DNA of 52,144 nt from a virus, in IMG/VR virus record IMGVR_UViG_3300009506_000046, positions 1-52,144 of that record. The stretch is one strand, 5' to 3'. Shown here one piece after another: positions 31,715 through 38,972 of this stretch; the first letter of the stretch is position 1; each line of letters starts with the position of its first letter. The position numbers and the translations under genes were made by a program. The notes under the pieces were generated by a model that was not told where the DNA came from, did no database searches, and saw nothing but the letters and a program-made list of their open reading frames with translations.

Positions 31715-34403
31715 CTCCTTCCTCGACTAATTCTACCTCTGTTTCCTCATCTTCAATCAATGCCTCTTGGTCGTAAACCTCCAACTCTTGGGCGAACCTC
31801 GACGGGAACATAGCGGAGTTTCTGTACCTCTGCACTCCGCTGAGGTGACATTCCTCTTTTGCTCGACTGACAAGCACAAAAGCGATACATCTTTCATCTT
31901 CAACTCTTGACATCCCGCCAGTCGGTAGCACCCCGGCGTTAGGGGGTGGTATCATTGAAAAAGTATGAGGCAGCAAGCCCCGCGGTTCTCCAGTTCGGAT
32001 GTCATACCCTTCACTTAACCCAATGCCATACACCACCTTTCGCTCCAGGCCCTTCAATCGGTGCACCGTGCTCAATACCACGTACTCATCCCAATCTTTA
32101 TCCTTGACGCTCTCGGCCGCTTTCACCGCTTGCGCCACATAGTCAAGGAACTCTTTTGCATCGTCAAATTCTGCAGCGATGTCAATAACCGTCTCCAGGT
32201 CATCAAGCTTTGCTGAGTCGCCATCGTCAACGATTCCCTCTTTGTGAACCAGGTACTTGCGGTAGCAGTGGTCAATGATGTATCTCAGCGGTTGCGCTGC
32301 GTTCTCCCCTGCAGCTAACTCCGCTTGTAACTCTTGAACAAACCCGGTCAGGTCTGAAACACCAGGCTTCCAACTGCGTCTTTGCCCTGCCGCGTGCCAA
32401 ATCCTCCGGTAATCTTCCCCGCACGCTGACAGGAACGCTCTCCCCAAGTACCGATGTGGGCAATACTCATCTTTCTTTTCGCCCCACAAGTGAACGTTGT
32501 AGTTGGAAGCGATGTTATACACTCGCTTGAAAGCCTCCCGATCGGATTCGTCATACGCCAGCCGCAGATACCCGATGACATCGGCTACGTGCATCATTGT
32601 CCAAAAGCTCCCGCCCGTAATATTGATAAACGGGATCTCGGACTTTATCAGAGCGCCCTCCATGTACCCCAACTGGGCGCGGGTACGGGCGCCCACAAAG
32701 TAATCTCCGGGCTCCCTCCCGTTCGCCAATCCCTCAATCAAGGATGCGGTGAGGGAAATTGCCTCTATCTCCGGTGATGGGTGCATTGTAAAACTGACGG
32801 GGTCCCCGTCCGGTGCATCCTCCCGCGGTCGTAGTTCCTTCAGGTACTTGTCATCATACGGCCCGCCCTCTTGCTGATAATTGTACCTAATCAGTCTCAA
32901 TTGGGCGTCGATGATCTCCTTTGTGGAGCGGTAATTAGTCTCCAGCTTGATCAGCACGCCATCGGGGTAGCGCTCCTCGAACCCCTCATACAGGTTGCTT
33001 TCCGGCGTGGCGCCTGCAAACCTGTAGAGCAATTGGTCAGTATCCCCGACAATGTAGAATCTGTTCTGTGGTTCTGCCAGGGTGGTGAGGATCCGCATAG
33101 CTTGGGCGCTTGTGTCTTGCCCTTCGTCCACGATGATGTACTGGTAGCGCTCTTGGAACTTTTCGCGGAAGCCCCGATCGGTTTTGAGTTTGATTTCTGC
33201 ATCTAGTAGCATATCGGAGAAGGTCAACAAGTTCTCGCGCTTCATCCGTCCGTCAAATTGCCGGCGCGCTTCGTGCAATTGCCGTCCCACATTCCGACCG
33301 TAGCAGTCAACACATTGGGAAAAGAAGTCCTGGTCATCGCCACTGGTCAATCCCTCTATCTTTGCGGCGTTGACCCACGCTAAGACCTCTGCCCACCCCG
33401 GTTGATCTCCCCCGGGTCCCCAACTTTGCTCAATCGCTTCCTCCATGTACTTTTCCTGTTGCCAGAACTTTGCAACTCGACGCCCGTCGCCATCCTCGCG
33501 TAACATCCGGAAGCACAGGGCATGTATTGTACAGACCTGATCTTCTGCCGCAGTCCCTTGCGCCTGCGGGTTGACCTTGATAATCCGCTTGAGCAACTCC
33601 GCTGCCATGTCTTTGTTGAATGTCACGGCTACAATGTTATTGGGAGATGCGCCATTCGCAATCAGGTAAGAGTAACGTCGGGCGACAACGAACGTTTTAC
33701 CCGCGCCAGGCCCTGCAAGCACCCGCACCGCAGAGTCGACAGGCGCCTCAATTGCCGCCATCTGTTGCGGGTTGGGCGTCGGTCCCGACAACTCAACTTT
33801 GTTTGGTTCAAGGAGCGTTACCAATTCCTCCGTTTCCCCGTCAATCTCCGTCACGTGAGCCTCATCGCCCAACCTGAACGGCGAGGCGGGAGGGGAGGCC
33901 GGTGCCTCAGCACCGACCTCCGAGGAAGGTGTATCGTTTCCGGGGGGAATTGGGCCTCCCGCCTCTGTCAGTGTCGAGGAATCACTCATCTCGGTTTGCT
34001 CTGTTTCCTCCATCGACTCCTCAACACTGACAGGTTTGCGCCCCTTGCTATCCTCGAGCGCCAACTTCCACAGTTCTCTCAATTTAGCAACCATGCGATC
34101 CTGCCAACCGGGTTGGCGCGTGGTCCAGCGATCAAACTTCCCGAGCGCAAACCACTCTCTTGCTTTAGGGTAGTAGTACTCAACCCACAGCCGGATAGAA
34201 TCTTCTCCGGTGTCACCCGCAATCCCGACCTTTGGGTCAATGCTCGATCTAATGACGATGCGCTTGTTTGTCCCGGCGACTTTCATTGTATAGGTCAATT
34301 CCTCTTTGACAGTCGCCAGGAACTCCCACAGGGGTTCCCCCGTTGCTTTGTTGACGGGCAGCGCCGCCTCAAATTGCTCCCTGGTGAATCTTTCAATAGT
34401 CAT
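31695..34403 (-). CDS. UvrD/Rep-like superfamily 1 helicase with N-terminal extension
   Basis: 902 aa. The helicase core begins at about 205: Q-motif TPNPQQMAAIEA, Walker A AGPGAGKT (230-237), motif II VDEGQDTS, motif III GDTDQLLYRFAGA, motif IV LETNYRS and motif V VLSTVHRLKGLE, all in order. An extra N-terminal domain of about 120 residues (GTNKRIVIRSSIDPKVG ... WTTRQPGWQDRMVAKLREL) and an acidic Pro/Ser/Glu linker precede the core. 3'-5' DNA unwinding for replication or recombination is expected. The ATG lies 1 nt after the upstream stop. Confidence 0.9.
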   Translation of the reverse strand: MTIERFTREQFEAALPVNKATGEPLWEFLATVKEELTYTMKVAGTNKRIVIRSSIDPKVGIAGDTGEDSIRLWVEYYYPKAREWFALGKFDRWTTRQPGWQDRMVAKLRELWKLALEDSKGRKPVSVEESMEETEQTEMSDSSTLTEAGGPIPPGNDTPSSEVGAEAPASPPASPFRLGDEAHVTEIDGETEELVTLLEPNKVELSGPTPNPQQMAAIEAPVDSAVRVLAGPGAGKTFVVARRYSYLIANGASPNNIVAVTFNKDMAAELLKRIIKVNPQAQGTAAEDQVCTIHALCFRMLREDGDGRRVAKFWQQEKYMEEAIEQSWGPGGDQPGWAEVLAWVNAAKIEGLTSGDDQDFFSQCVDCYGRNVGRQLHEARRQFDGRMKRENLLTFSDMLLDAEIKLKTDRGFREKFQERYQYIIVDEGQDTSAQAMRILTTLAEPQNRFYIVGDTDQLLYRFAGATPESNLYEGFEERYPDGVLIKLETNYRSTKEIIDAQLRLIRYNYQQEGGPYDDKYLKELRPREDAPDGDPVSFTMHPSPEIEAISLTASLIEGLANGREPGDYFVGARTRAQLGYMEGALIKSEIPFINITGGSFWTMMHVADVIGYLRLAYDESDREAFKRVYNIASNYNVHLWGEKKDEYCPHRYLGRAFLSACGEDYRRIWHAAGQRRSWKPGVSDLTGFVQELQAELAAGENAAQPLRYIIDHCYRKYLVHKEGIVDDGDSAKLDDLETVIDIAAEFDDAKEFLDYVAQAVKAAESVKDKDWDEYVVLSTVHRLKGLERKVVYGIGLSEGYDIRTGEPRGLLPHTFSMIPPPNAGVLPTGGMSRVEDERCIAFVLVSRAKEECHLSGVQRYRNSAMFPSRFAQELEVYDQEALIEDEETEVELVEEGGEGVED

Positions 34404-34404
34404 C

Positions 34405-34695
34405 TTAGTGTCTCCCGTACTCTTTGCGCATTTCCTTCACCCACTCAATCGCTTGATCTATGCGCTCGGCATAATTCGTGCCGTCCTTGACCTCCTTGCG
34501 CAATCCCTGCAGTCGTCGTAACTCGTAGGTCGCTTTGGGGTAAAAGCTGTATGCTTGCTGCATCGTGTTCCAGACATGCCTACCGGCTGCTCTGCTGTAA
34601 TGGCCTGCGCATAGTTGGAGGAATGCCCACCGGATTAGTCCGGTGTCTACGTCATCCTCGAAAACTCTCTCTGGGTTCCAGTGTGACTTTGGCAT
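34405..34695 (-). CDS. Small hypothetical protein
   Basis: 96 aa from the ATG at 34695 (GGAGG upstream); a longer start at 34713 is possible. Helical, with HYSRAAGRHVWNTM, a segment that loosely resembles the end of the 37513 gene product. It sits directly upstream of the helicase gene. Confidence 0.6.
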   Translation of the reverse strand: MPKSHWNPERVFEDDVDTGLIRWAFLQLCAGHYSRAAGRHVWNTMQQAYSFYPKATYELRRLQGLRKEVKDGTNYAERIDQAIEWVKEMRKEYGRH

Positions 34696-34696
34696 C

Positions 34697-35221
34697 TTAG
34701 ATTTCCTCCGCAAATTGCTCTTGTTCCTCTCGCATCTTTCGCCAGAACATTACTCCGAGCGATGCGGCGGGTGAGTTTCCCTTTGACCAAGACTGTTCAG
34801 CTTTTTCCTCGCGGGTGGGTTCGGGTTCTGGTTCGGGTTCCTCTTCGTAGACTACCATCCACAGTTCCCCAACTCCATTGGCGGGGATGCACTTGTAGAC
34901 CTTCCCGCCGATACGTCCCAACCTCTGAGCATTGGCCTCTGTCGCGCACCAACTGATTGTCTTGTTCAGTTTGGCGGCGAGGACCTCAGCAACGGCGATG
35001 CTGTGATAACATACTGTCCCGTTGCCATTCCCCAAGCACAAGTTCCCCCGTAGGGTCCCACGACATTCAAAAGAGATCACTCCGTTTCGCTCGACTTTCA
35101 CTCTGTACTGCTTCCCTCTTGATCCTGGGACAATGAATGTATTGGGGGAACTTTCAGCGGTGAATATCGCTGCTGCTTTGGCCTTTTTGATGCGGTTTGC
35201 CAAGTTTGTTTTGGAGGTCAT
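34697..35221 (-). CDS. SWIM-like zinc-finger protein
   Basis: 174 aa. FECRGTLRGNLCLGNGNGTVCYHSIAVAEVL (C53, C62, C71, H73) resembles a SWIM zinc finger, a short motif of DNA-repair and SNF2-associated proteins. A five-fold Glu-Pro repeat at about 128-137 is a rigid linker to a helical C-terminus. It overlaps the 35218 gene by 4 nt. Confidence 0.65.
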   Translation of the reverse strand: MTSKTNLANRIKKAKAAAIFTAESSPNTFIVPGSRGKQYRVKVERNGVISFECRGTLRGNLCLGNGNGTVCYHSIAVAEVLAAKLNKTISWCATEANAQRLGRIGGKVYKCIPANGVGELWMVVYEEEPEPEPEPTREEKAEQSWSKGNSPAASLGVMFWRKMREEQEQFAEEI

Positions 35222-35592
35222 GAGATCGTCTCCACAAGGCGCAGGCCTGAGCCCTTGCTCAATCTGAACAGATCCCCAAACGCTAAAAACCCGTCAGCCT
35301 CCATGACGGTCAGCATCAAGGTTTCTGCATCGCTCAGGTCATCAAAATCTTTCATAAAGATGTCAACTTGCGGTCGGGTTGCTCTGTTGACGTAGGGCGT
35401 CATCGCTGCGACTCGGAACTTGCCCCGAACATTCAGGAGGGTGAGGCGGGCGGTTCCGGTTAGGTCCGTCACTACCTCAATCAGCTTTCCCCCGAGCTGG
35501 GAGACAAATCTGTCGGTGTCTTCGCCCGACCCGTTCCTCAATCTCGACTCCAATTTGTCAACCTGATCTTGTGCCCAATCTTTTTGATCCAT
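35218..35592 (-). CDS. Hypothetical protein behind class II promoter
   Basis: 124 aa from the ATG at 35592, which follows AAAGGGGAAG; the longer frame runs through the promoter. Likely a compact alpha/beta protein (KLIEVVTDLTGTARLTLLNVRGKFRVAAM). First gene of the second operator-controlled unit. Could encode or affect the regulator; unproved. Confidence 0.65.
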   Translation of the reverse strand: MDQKDWAQDQVDKLESRLRNGSGEDTDRFVSQLGGKLIEVVTDLTGTARLTLLNVRGKFRVAAMTPYVNRATRPQVDIFMKDFDDLSDAETLMLTVMEADGFLAFGDLFRLSKGSGLRLVETIS

Positions 35593-35627
35593 CTGACTTC
35601 CCCTTTCTTGAACTCCGGAATTGATAC

Positions 35628-35667
35628 GATACATTGATAATGTATCATATCTCCGCGAGTTTGTCAA
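35628..35667 (-). promoter_or_regulatory. Class II promoter with palindromic operator (copy 2)
   Basis: -35 TTGACA (35667-35662), 17-nt spacer, -10 TACATT (35644-35639), again inside GATACATT-GAT-AATGTATC (35628-35646). Apart from the spacer it matches the copy at 29744. The rest of the 162-nt gap to the DinG-like gene shows nothing else clear. Confidence 0.75.
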
Positions 35668-35754
35668 GAGGGAAACTTGAAACTCATCAGAGTCCATTAA
35701 ATCCAATGCGCTCCCAATGCACTATCCACACACGACCGCGTCACTCCAATATAA

Positions 35755-37383
35755 TCAAGCGTCAATGACAGACTCTTTCAGAGATTGCGGCAAGGAGTTC
35801 TTGACCCTTCTCCAACTGCCGTCAGCTATCGCCACGAACCCGTTGAACTCATCGCCAAGGTCATAATCCTCCGGCCTGCCCCTGCGAGTTCTCCCCAATC
35901 CCTGCGCCAGTGTGTTCCCTGCTTGCCACAGATACCTTTGCATTGAATAGGCTCTCCAAGCGGCCTCAAACGAACTCCCCGACCCCCACAGCGGATAAGG
36001 CACTTTGGCGGCGATGCAAATCTTCTCATCCACGCCATCATACCCGACCCAAAAACTCCAAGTGATACAGATGCTGTTGGGCACTCTCGACTTGCGTTGT
36101 TCCCATTCAATGACTTGCCGATCGGTTGCTACATAGTCATCACCGCCACCGGGCGTTACCCAAACTCTGTCCTCCAACCCCCTCCGCGCCAGTCTATCTG
36201 CAAGTATTCCGGCCTCTGCTTTTCTTGTCACAAGAACCAACCCCGGCCAATCATAGGGACAGTCTAAAATCGACCGTGCTATCTCATCCGCTTGGCGATT
36301 GAAGTCGATCTCTGATGCTTTCGCGCCCATGCTTGGTACGTCCAGAGCGTAGACCGATCTGGAGTCTGGCGGGAACTGGTTTTCAACCGTCAAGCTGGTA
36401 TAATCCTCTATGCCCAATTCCTCCGTGAATGCTCCCAACTCGCCGATTGTCGCGCTCATTAAAATTGTACTAGGCGCATTGATAAAGTACCCTGGAAAGT
36501 GATGCTTGGCAGTTAACGGTTTTGCCACAAATCCAGGCATGATTCTACTTCCCCACCCGGCCGCTCTTTTCCCGCTCTTGATGTACCATTCTGAGTTGTT
36601 CCTAACCAAGGCGTCGCGCGTTGCTCTCAGTTTCCTCCCCAATCTCTCGGCCCTTCTCTTTTCCCTCAATCCCTCTTTTGTTTCGGCGAATCTCAATCTA
36701 AGCCAATGCTGGACCATTAGATCCCTCGACACGTTCAACCACTCCACCGCCTCAGGCACAGGGTCAGACTCATCTATCATCATACCCCCGCCCTTCCTCG
36801 GGCGTAGCTCCGGGAACTCTGGCAATTCCCACGTCTTTCTGTCCTTCTCTGTAATGGTGCATCCTGCCCAATCGGTTACTACCTTGTGAAGCTCATGTGC
36901 CTCATCAAGCACCAGGCATGACGCCGGGTTCTGCCTTGGCCACTTTGCGCTCAAGTAATAGGCATAGTTCAAGCTCGCCTTATCGCTCTGTTTGGCGATT
37001 TCCTTCTGAACCACGTACGGGCAAGATTTGACATGAGGGCACTCGTACATGTTGGAGTTGTGGAGGCAATCCGCTGCCGTTGCTTCTAATAAAGCTTCCT
37101 CATGAACACACTCGTAGTTTCCCTTGCCAAACAGCACATCAAACTCATACACCCTGCCGTAGTTCTCAGATTGTAGGTTCTTGGTTCTACAAAGTGCTAT
37201 CACTGACTTTGTGTTCCCTACTCCCGCGGCGTAGGACGTTTTCCCGCTCCCCGTTGGGGCCTCAATAACTCCCACGCCTTCTAAGTTGAGGCACCAATCA
37301 ATCGCCCCGGCTTGTCCTGGCCTCAAGTTCTCATGAGGCAATCCATAATCACGTTCCTCTTGCTTATCCTGCCCGTTGTCCAT
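35755..37383 (-). CDS. DinG/XPD-like iron-sulfur helicase
   Basis: 542 aa. Walker A EAPTGSGKTS (41-50), then four cysteines C92, C106, C115 and C121 in the position of the XPD/DinG 4Fe-4S cluster, DEAH box LDEAHE (159-164), a SATIGE segment, and motif VI QGLGRTRRG near 500. It should unwind 5'-3' in a structure-dependent manner. It lies next to an AT-rich nested inverted repeat, so it is a candidate replicative or repair helicase. CAAGGAGGAAAAGG-type site upstream. Confidence 0.9.
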   Translation of the reverse strand: MDNGQDKQEERDYGLPHENLRPGQAGAIDWCLNLEGVGVIEAPTGSGKTSYAAGVGNTKSVIALCRTKNLQSENYGRVYEFDVLFGKGNYECVHEEALLEATAADCLHNSNMYECPHVKSCPYVVQKEIAKQSDKASLNYAYYLSAKWPRQNPASCLVLDEAHELHKVVTDWAGCTITEKDRKTWELPEFPELRPRKGGGMMIDESDPVPEAVEWLNVSRDLMVQHWLRLRFAETKEGLREKRRAERLGRKLRATRDALVRNNSEWYIKSGKRAAGWGSRIMPGFVAKPLTAKHHFPGYFINAPSTILMSATIGELGAFTEELGIEDYTSLTVENQFPPDSRSVYALDVPSMGAKASEIDFNRQADEIARSILDCPYDWPGLVLVTRKAEAGILADRLARRGLEDRVWVTPGGGDDYVATDRQVIEWEQRKSRVPNSICITWSFWVGYDGVDEKICIAAKVPYPLWGSGSSFEAAWRAYSMQRYLWQAGNTLAQGLGRTRRGRPEDYDLGDEFNGFVAIADGSWRRVKNSLPQSLKESVIDA

Positions 37384-37400
37384 CCTTTTCCTCCTTGTCG

Positions 37401-37525
37401 TTTATTAATTAAGCTTGATTAACTAATTAACTCTTAACTTTCCTGTGATAATTAAAAGTTAATTAATTAAAGCGTCTGTAACACTCTTATGTGTTACAGG
37501 TCATTTAATTAATTAACTTTTAATT
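37401..37525. repeat. AT-rich nested inverted repeat, candidate replication origin
   Basis: A perfect 22-bp inverted repeat (37450-37471 with 37504-37525) encloses a second perfect 9-bp repeat (37476-37484 with 37491-37499; loop TCTTAT). Further TTAATTAA elements lie at 37401-37440. The outer arm overlaps the 3' end of the upstream gene. No U-tract follows on either strand, so a simple terminator is unlikely; a cruciform or unwinding element next to the helicase gene fits better. This explains the 129-nt gap. Confidence 0.6.
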
Positions 37526-38088
37526 GATCTCCAAAACCCGCGCCCTGCCGCTGAGCTATACCCCTCTCTTGATGCTACGTTTTTCATTAGTGACCAATCT
37601 TGCTCGTCTCTTATTATGCCCTCGATCTCTGCTGCAGCTTTGATGTCTCCGACCTCGTACTCCTCGCCATTGGCAAGCAACTCTTTCAACCATTCAAGCA
37701 TCGCTTGTGTTTTGGTCGCCGGGGTGGGGGATTTTATAGCGTACGTCCTCAGAAATTCCTCATAGTCGATTTCATGTGCTTCACAAAACTCCCCAAAGTC
37801 TGCTAGCCCCATACGCTCATACAACTCGGCTAGTAGCTCCTGGTCGGACGAATCCGCTTGCCTTCTTAGGGCTTCCAGCTTTGTAATAATGGCAATAGTC
37901 TTTCCGTCAACTTTATCACCTAACTCATCCGACACCGCTTTAAGTCCAGCGAACCAGATATGATTGATTGCTCCGGTTTTACTGGTCCCGAGTGCTGCCC
38001 AAACTTTGATAAACTGCGTCTCCAACTCAAGTACCTCATCCGGTGAACCTCTGGAGTAGACGGGGTAGACTCTAATCACTTGTGCCAT
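37513..38088 (-). CDS. First protein of the minus-strand block; unknown
   Basis: 191 aa, first gene behind the main minus promoter, preceded by AAAGGAAAAAAC. Helical. The C-terminal region (VGDIKAAAEIEGIIRDEQDWSLMKNVASREGY) looks like a winged-helix/HTH of phage replication proteins. The last codons coincide with a tRNA-like stretch and the arm of the inverted repeat. It may be an initiator or regulator; unproved. Confidence 0.65.
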   Translation of the reverse strand: MAQVIRVYPVYSRGSPDEVLELETQFIKVWAALGTSKTGAINHIWFAGLKAVSDELGDKVDGKTIAIITKLEALRRQADSSDQELLAELYERMGLADFGEFCEAHEIDYEEFLRTYAIKSPTPATKTQAMLEWLKELLANGEEYEVGDIKAAAEIEGIIRDEQDWSLMKNVASREGYSSAAGRGFWRSIKS

Positions 38089-38137
38089 GTTTTTTCCTTT
38101 CTGGTGGAGTTAGGTTGGTGGAGTTGGGATTGAAACA

Positions 38138-38278
38138 AAAAAAGCCCTTTGCGCGAGTCCGGCCCCAAGGTAAGTCAGTGAGTTGGGGCCGGGCCAGCCC
38201 CTTAAGAAAAGGGCCGGACCCGTGCAAAGAGCTTTTTTGAGTGCGGTGCACAGTTGTCAAGGTTGCCACTGACTTACC
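38138..38278 (-). promoter_or_regulatory. Leader with mutually exclusive stems and bidirectional terminator
   Basis: The outer stem (T/A tracts plus CTTTGC 38147-38152 with GCAAAG 38224-38229, and 9 bp 38157-38165 with 38211-38219) makes an intrinsic terminator readable from both strands. Inside it, an 8-bp hairpin (38161-38168 with 38183-38190) uses the same bases as the outer stem. Its loop (38169-38180) is exactly complementary to 38267-38278, which is transcribed earlier in the minus leader. This is the geometry of an attenuation switch. Confidence 0.6.
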
Positions 38279-38340
38279 CTTTCTTGCTTGCCCCGTCTGC
38301 GGGTTGCCCAATCCCGCGGGGTTACTTACAACGCACTGCC

Positions 38341-38369
38341 ATTCTAACACATTTCTTACCGTTTGTCAA
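38341..38369 (-). promoter_or_regulatory. Main leftward (early) promoter
   Basis: -35 TTGACA (38369-38364), 17-nt spacer, -10 TAGAAT (38346-38341). The -35 boxes of this and the rightward promoter are 20 bp apart in inverted orientation. A transcript from about 38334 reads through the attenuator-like leader before the 38088 gene. Confidence 0.8.
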
Positions 38370-38389
38370 GCATTCGTTAGATGTCTCTG

Positions 38390-38418
38390 TTGACATTGGC
38401 CCTTTTCTATGCTATACT
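38390..38418 (+). promoter_or_regulatory. Main rightward (late) promoter
   Basis: -35 TTGACA (38390-38395), 17-nt spacer, extended -10 TGC-TATACT (TATACT 38413-38418). Near-consensus sigma-70 type. Transcription should start near 38425, about 30 nt before an intrinsic terminator. Confidence 0.85.
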
Positions 38419-38455
38419 GGACCGGACGAACGGGGAGACGCTGCCCGATTCGGTG

Positions 38456-38491
38456 CCCGCGGTATCCCTGTCGCCCGCGGGTTTTCTTTTT
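38456..38491 (+). terminator. Leader terminator downstream of the late promoter (tR'-like)
   Basis: A 7-bp all-GC stem (38456-38462 with 38475-38481), 12-nt loop, then TTTTCTTTTT. It sits between the late promoter and the holin gene. A preceding hairpin (CGAACGGG 38427-38434 with CCCGATTCG 38444-38452, one bulge) fills the leader. Without antitermination the product would be an RNA of about 65 nt. Confidence 0.8.
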
Positions 38492-38513
38492 CCGTCACCG
38501 AAAGGAGCTGCCT

Positions 38514-38810
38514 GTGGATCTACAAGAGTTTTTAGTATGGGTCTTTGGCGGCGGTGGTAGTATCGCCGCGGCTTACCTCTTGGTCAAGTACATCTCATTT
38601 CTTGACAACCTCGCCAGCGAGCCCAAGCGATATGCTTCCCTTGCCATAGCATCCGTTCTTGGTGGGGCGGCATTCTACCTCAGCACGGTTCTTGGTTACG
38701 TTGACACCCCGGAAAGCGCCAAAGCGTGGATCGAGGCACTATTTGCCATCGCCTGGGTAGTTGTGACCGGCTCTCAAGCCGTCCACGGTCGACTTGACCT
38801 TAGGGAGTAA
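38514..38810 (+). CDS. Holin (three membrane helices)
   Basis: 98 aa from the GTG at 38514, which has AAAGGAG 7 nt upstream; the longer frame from 38409 would cross the promoter and terminator. Hydrophobic helices at about 7-26, 41-60 and 72-90 and a charged C-terminus (HGRLDLRE) give a class I holin topology. It precedes the amidase gene. The holin pores the inner membrane to release the endolysin. Confidence 0.7.
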   Translation: MDLQEFLVWVFGGGGSIAAAYLLVKYISFLDNLASEPKRYASLAIASVLGGAAFYLSTVLGYVDTPESAKAWIEALFAIAWVVVTGSQAVHGRLDLRE

Positions 38811-38833
38811 CCATTACCTTGATACCTTTTTTA

Positions 38834-38935
38834 AGGGCAAGCCGCGATAAACCACGCGGTGCCGCCGCCCGCCGTGGTAAGCCGTTCCTCCTTGCGGCTT
38901 GCCGCTACTCCCCGCGGCTTGTTGCGGCTTGCCCT
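38834..38935 (+). ncRNA. Candidate multibranched structured RNA between holin and lysin
   Basis: A perfect 12-bp closing stem (38834-38845 with 38924-38935) encloses three further stems: 38851-38859 with 38869-38878 (one bulge), 38879-38884 with 38895-38900, and 38901-38905 with 38914-38918. TTGCGGCTTGCC occurs twice (38892-38903 and 38922-38933), so the 5' arm can pair with either copy. The region has no plausible gene. It may be a phage RNA, a processing site, or a DNA site such as an iteron or packaging element. Confidence 0.45.
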
Positions 38936-38972
38936 ACGCTACAATGGCTTTCCCTCGCTATAAGGTGACATG

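Noticed and set aside
38072-38350. Minus-strand reading frame of 92 codons over the attenuator region
   Set aside because: It covers the paired stems and overlaps the real gene start at 38088; composition looks random.
38409-38513. Longer holin start
   Set aside because: It would begin inside the -10 region and translate the terminator; the GTG at 38514 has a proper AAAGGAG site.
38254-38535. Plus-strand reading frame of 93 codons across the control region
   Set aside because: It crosses both divergent promoters and the leader terminator, has no ribosome site and no protein-like composition.
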